Source: Paenibacillus oceani
Lineage (GTDB): Bacteria; Bacillota; Bacilli; Paenibacillales; NBRC-103111
Direction of reading: 5' to 3'
Length of the DNA: 64,000 nt
NCBI RefSeq assembly: GCF_014705615.1
Contig: NZ_JACXJA010000043.1
Coordinates: forward strand, 39,657-103,656
The position numbers and the translations under genes are program-made. The notes beneath the pieces were generated by a model. The model had not been told where the DNA came from, did no database searches, and saw only the letters and a list, made by a program, of their open reading frames with translations. Numbering within the stretch: the first letter of the stretch is position 1; every line of letters starts with the position of its first letter. Positions 61,747-64,000 of the stretch are shown here, one piece after another.

Positions 61747-62484
61747 ATGAAAGTGGAAATATGGTCGGATTATGCTTGTCCGTTCTGTTATATCGGCAAA
61801 AGAAAGTTTGAAGCCGCCCTGGAGTCGTTCCCTCACCGCGGCGAGATCGAAGTCGTGTACAAAAGCTTCGAGCTCGATCCCAACGCCAAACGCGATATCG
61901 ACACCGATATTCATACGATGCTTTCCTCCAAATACGGGATGAGCCGCGACCAAGCGATCGCCATGAATGCCAATGTAGGCGAACAAGCCCGGTCCGTCGG
62001 GCTCGACTTCCGCTTCGATACGATGGTGCTGACGAATACGTTCGACGCCCACCGCCTCACGCAATACGCCCAAGAGCGCGGACTCGGACATGAGATGTCC
62101 GAACGGTTGTTCCATGCGTATTTTACGGAGTCCAAACATCTCGGTGACCGGGAGACGCTGGTCGCTCTCGCCGCCGAGGTCGGCCTCGATCCGGCCGAAA
62201 CGGCCGAGGTGCTGGCGGGCCATACCGGCTCGCAGGAAGTGCGTGCCGACGAGCAGGAAGCGCAGGCTCTAGGCGTACGCGGCGTCCCTTTTTATGTCAT
62301 TAACCGGAAATACGGCGTATCCGGAGCCCAGCCGAGCGAGGTGTTCGCCGAAGCGCTGGATAAAGCGTGGAGCGAAGAAAACCCGCTCATCCTCATGAAC
62401 GAGGGGGCGGAAGGGATATGCGAGGACGGCTTTTGCGGCGTATCGCCGGAGCCGAAGGTTGAGAAATCTGGAAGCAACGACTAA
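61747..62484 (+). CDS. DsbA-family oxidoreductase (FrnE-like)
   Basis: 245 residues, cytoplasmic (no signal peptide). The thioredoxin-fold active site is CPFC (Cys 11 and Cys 14 in DYACPFCYIGKRKF), and the cis-Pro loop is GVRGVPFYVINRKYGVSGAQ. The C-terminal CEDGFCGV adds another cysteine pair. FrnE-like proteins act as thiol isomerases or oxidoreductases, some linked to oxidative stress. ATG 61747 follows AAAGGTG. The next gene starts 25 bp downstream, suggesting an operon with the flavin oxidoreductase. Confidence 0.9.
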   Translation: MKVEIWSDYACPFCYIGKRKFEAALESFPHRGEIEVVYKSFELDPNAKRDIDTDIHTMLSSKYGMSRDQAIAMNANVGEQARSVGLDFRFDTMVLTNTFDAHRLTQYAQERGLGHEMSERLFHAYFTESKHLGDRETLVALAAEVGLDPAETAEVLAGHTGSQEVRADEQEAQALGVRGVPFYVINRKYGVSGAQPSEVFAEALDKAWSEENPLILMNEGAEGICEDGFCGVSPEPKVEKSGSND

Positions 62485-62508
62485 ACCGACACGGGAGGCG
62501 GATACCCC

Positions 62509-63516
62509 ATGACGAAGCTAAGCGTCCTGGACCAATCCCACGTATGCGAAGGCCGGACCGCGTACGATGCATTAAGCGAGACGACGAAGCTCGCCCGGGA
62601 GACCGAACGGCTAGGCTATTCGCGGTTCTGGGTGTCGGAGCATCACGCTTCGCCGATGCTTTCCTTCTCCAGCCCGGAAGTGCTAGTCGCCCATCTGGCG
62701 TCGGCTACGTCGCACATCCGCGTAGGCTCCGGCGGGGTTATGCTTCCCCACTACAGCGCCTATAAGGTCGCCGAGAACTTCCGGCTGCTCGTCGCCCTGC
62801 ATCCCAGGCGGATCGATCTCGGCCTTGGCCGCGCCCCCGGCGGCTATCCGCTGGCCACCCGGGCTCTCCAGGAGGACAAGACCGTAGATATCCGCAAATA
62901 TCCGCAGCAGGTCGCGGATCTGGTCGGTTATTTCTACGATGCGCTGCCGCCGGACCATCCGTTCGCCGGTCTGCCGGTGTCGCCGGTCATCTCCGATACG
63001 CCCGAGATGTGGCTGCTCGGCTCCAGCGACGAAAGCGCCAAAATCGCCGCCAGCCAAGGCGCGGCTTACGCTTTCGCGCAATTTTTCGGCACGCCCGGCG
63101 GTGAGGATGCGATGCGGATCTACAGAGCCCAGTTCCAGCCTTCTGTGCTGAACGACCGGCCCCATTCCATGGTCGCGACACTTGTCGTCTGCGCAGATAC
63201 GGAAGAGGAAGCGAACCTGCTCGCCACCAGCTCCGACCTGTTCTTTCTCCGGCTGGAGAAAGGCATTAACCAGACGAGCCTTCCATCCGTGGAAACGGCT
63301 TTGCATTATCCGTACACCGAATACGACTATATGCGAATCAACCAGTACCGGCAGAAACGGATTATCGGCACGCCGGACAAGGTGAAGCGCCAACTGCTGG
63401 AGATGCGCGAGCGGTACGGCGCGGACGAACTGATGATCAACACGCCGGTCCACAGCATGGAAGCGCGCCTCGCTTCCTACCGGCTCGTCGCGGAGGCGTT
63501 CGGATTGACTTTGTAG
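62509..63516 (+). CDS. LLM-class flavin-dependent oxidoreductase
   Basis: 335 residues. Luciferase-like fold with GYSRFWVSEHHASPMLSFSS near residues 36-55, IRVGSGGVMLPHYSAYKVAENFRLL and RIDLGLGRAPGG. This is the MsnO8-type group often annotated as luciferase-like monooxygenase; it uses reduced flavin to oxidise an unknown substrate. GGGAGG lies 10 bp before the ATG. Probably co-transcribed with the DsbA-like gene. Confidence 0.92.
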   Translation: MTKLSVLDQSHVCEGRTAYDALSETTKLARETERLGYSRFWVSEHHASPMLSFSSPEVLVAHLASATSHIRVGSGGVMLPHYSAYKVAENFRLLVALHPRRIDLGLGRAPGGYPLATRALQEDKTVDIRKYPQQVADLVGYFYDALPPDHPFAGLPVSPVISDTPEMWLLGSSDESAKIAASQGAAYAFAQFFGTPGGEDAMRIYRAQFQPSVLNDRPHSMVATLVVCADTEEEANLLATSSDLFFLRLEKGINQTSLPSVETALHYPYTEYDYMRINQYRQKRIIGTPDKVKRQLLEMRERYGADELMINTPVHSMEARLASYRLVAEAFGLTL

Positions 63517-64000
63517 CGCGTACCGGCTCGCGTGTAGAGATTCGGATTGGATTGTTCTCGCTGCGGGCCGGCTGCGGCGGGTGATGTGAATGGACATGAA
63601 GAAGAGGGTTCTCCCATAAGTGTTCGCAGGACAGGGGGAACGTCCCGTTCTCAAACGAAAGGACTTCAACTTCCACAGCAAAGTGGAGGCTGAGGTCCTT
63701 TTTTCGAGGAAAATCGGTCTAAATGAGGCGCAAAAATTGCATAATGACGTAGTTTCGCTGCATGACGGTGGTCGATCGATCACAATAAGAGCTTTTCGGG
63801 GCTCTTCATTTGCTCGAATCCAGTAAAATTTGTGAAATAGAGGATGATAGGGACCCTTATTTTCACAAAATTGTGCAATTCCGTCCTCGGGGCTTCGAAT
63901 AACGGCCGCTAAAGGTAACTACTTAGGTACAAAAAAGTGAAAGGTAAAGAAACTGGAATTAAAAGAGGAATTTACCTTGAAGAGACAAGGAGAGGGAAGA
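63517..64000. other. Terminal intergenic region
   Basis: Contains the terminator at 63656-63704 and an inverted repeat TTTGTGAAATA...TTATTTTCACAAA at about 63829-63875. A TTG at 63977 with GAGGA 7 bp upstream could start a gene that leaves the window, but too little is visible to call it. Confidence 0.35.
63656..63704 (+). terminator. Terminator downstream of the LLM gene
   Basis: AAAGGAC...TTCCAC pairs with GTGGAG...GTCCTTT around AGCAAA, followed by a six-base T-run. It lies about 140 bp past the stop. Confidence 0.7.

Noticed and set aside
63977..64000. Possible start of a gene leaving the window (TTG with GAGGA upstream)
   Set aside because: Only eight codons are visible, so neither the start nor the product can be supported.

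Overview
The window looks like chromosomal DNA of a spore-forming, moderately GC-rich Firmicute of the Paenibacillaceae (Paenibacillus or Cohnella type). The evidence is a GerKB/GerKA/GerKC spore-germination operon, many family-1-type sugar-binding lipoproteins, GntR/LacI/AraC/IclR sugar regulators, strong AGGAGG-type ribosome binding sites with frequent GTG and TTG starts, and Paenibacillus-like intergenic repeat families. No rRNA, tRNA, CRISPR array, phage or insertion-sequence transposase was seen. Calls rest on reading the sequence and on knowledge of protein families; no search was run.

Layout. 1-3.9 kb: a leftward sugar-catabolism cluster (sialidase-like, alpha/beta hydrolase, truncated solute-binding lipoprotein) with two tandem LacI-type operators and a divergent LacI regulator. 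4.6-6.7 kb: ECF sigma factor and DUF4179 anti-sigma. 7-9.7 kb: solute-binding lipoprotein and an ArsR-like regulator. 9.9-13.9 kb: a sulfur module (YeeE/YedE transporter, TusA, two rhodaneses) divergent from a beta-propeller lipoprotein, with overlapping promoters. 14-17.8 kb: germination operon. 17.9-21.6 kb: a 1235-residue secreted heparinase-like protein. 21.8-24.5 kb: diguanylate cyclase, HD-GYP protein and HNH protein. 24.6-26.7 kb: class A penicillin-binding protein. 27-30.5 kb: small membrane proteins, an oxidoreductase and a second solute-binding lipoprotein. 31.2-38.5 kb: DUF1877 protein, GntR regulator fused to a solute-binding domain, secreted DUF3298-like protein, ZIP transporter, UbiA prenyltransferase and GNAT. 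38.8-41.9 kb: propeller/DUF4261/SUKH genes resembling toxin-immunity islands. 42-47.3 kb: oxidoreductase, MITE-like element, IclR regulator, dehydrogenase and a divergent class III aminotransferase. 48-54.9 kb: dehydrogenase, MFS exporter, GH26-like hydrolase, GltC-like LysR regulator and glutamate dehydrogenase. 55.8-63.5 kb: third full-length solute-binding lipoprotein, two overlapping FAD oxidoreductase genes with an AraC regulator, DsbA/FrnE-like protein and luciferase-like oxidoreductase.

How it fits together. Three full-length solute-binding lipoproteins (6965, 29154, 55823) are clear paralogues. None has permease genes nearby, and each sits behind a promoter with a cre-like site. With the secreted hydrolases and the oxidoreductases this suggests a carbon-catabolite-controlled scavenging network for plant or animal polysaccharides. 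The most unusual points are the cytoplasmic GntR/solute-binding fusion, the 166-bp MITE-like element with 13-bp perfect inverted ends, a ~195-bp non-coding repeat present twice in opposite orientation, and clusters of short palindromes spaced about 50 bp apart.
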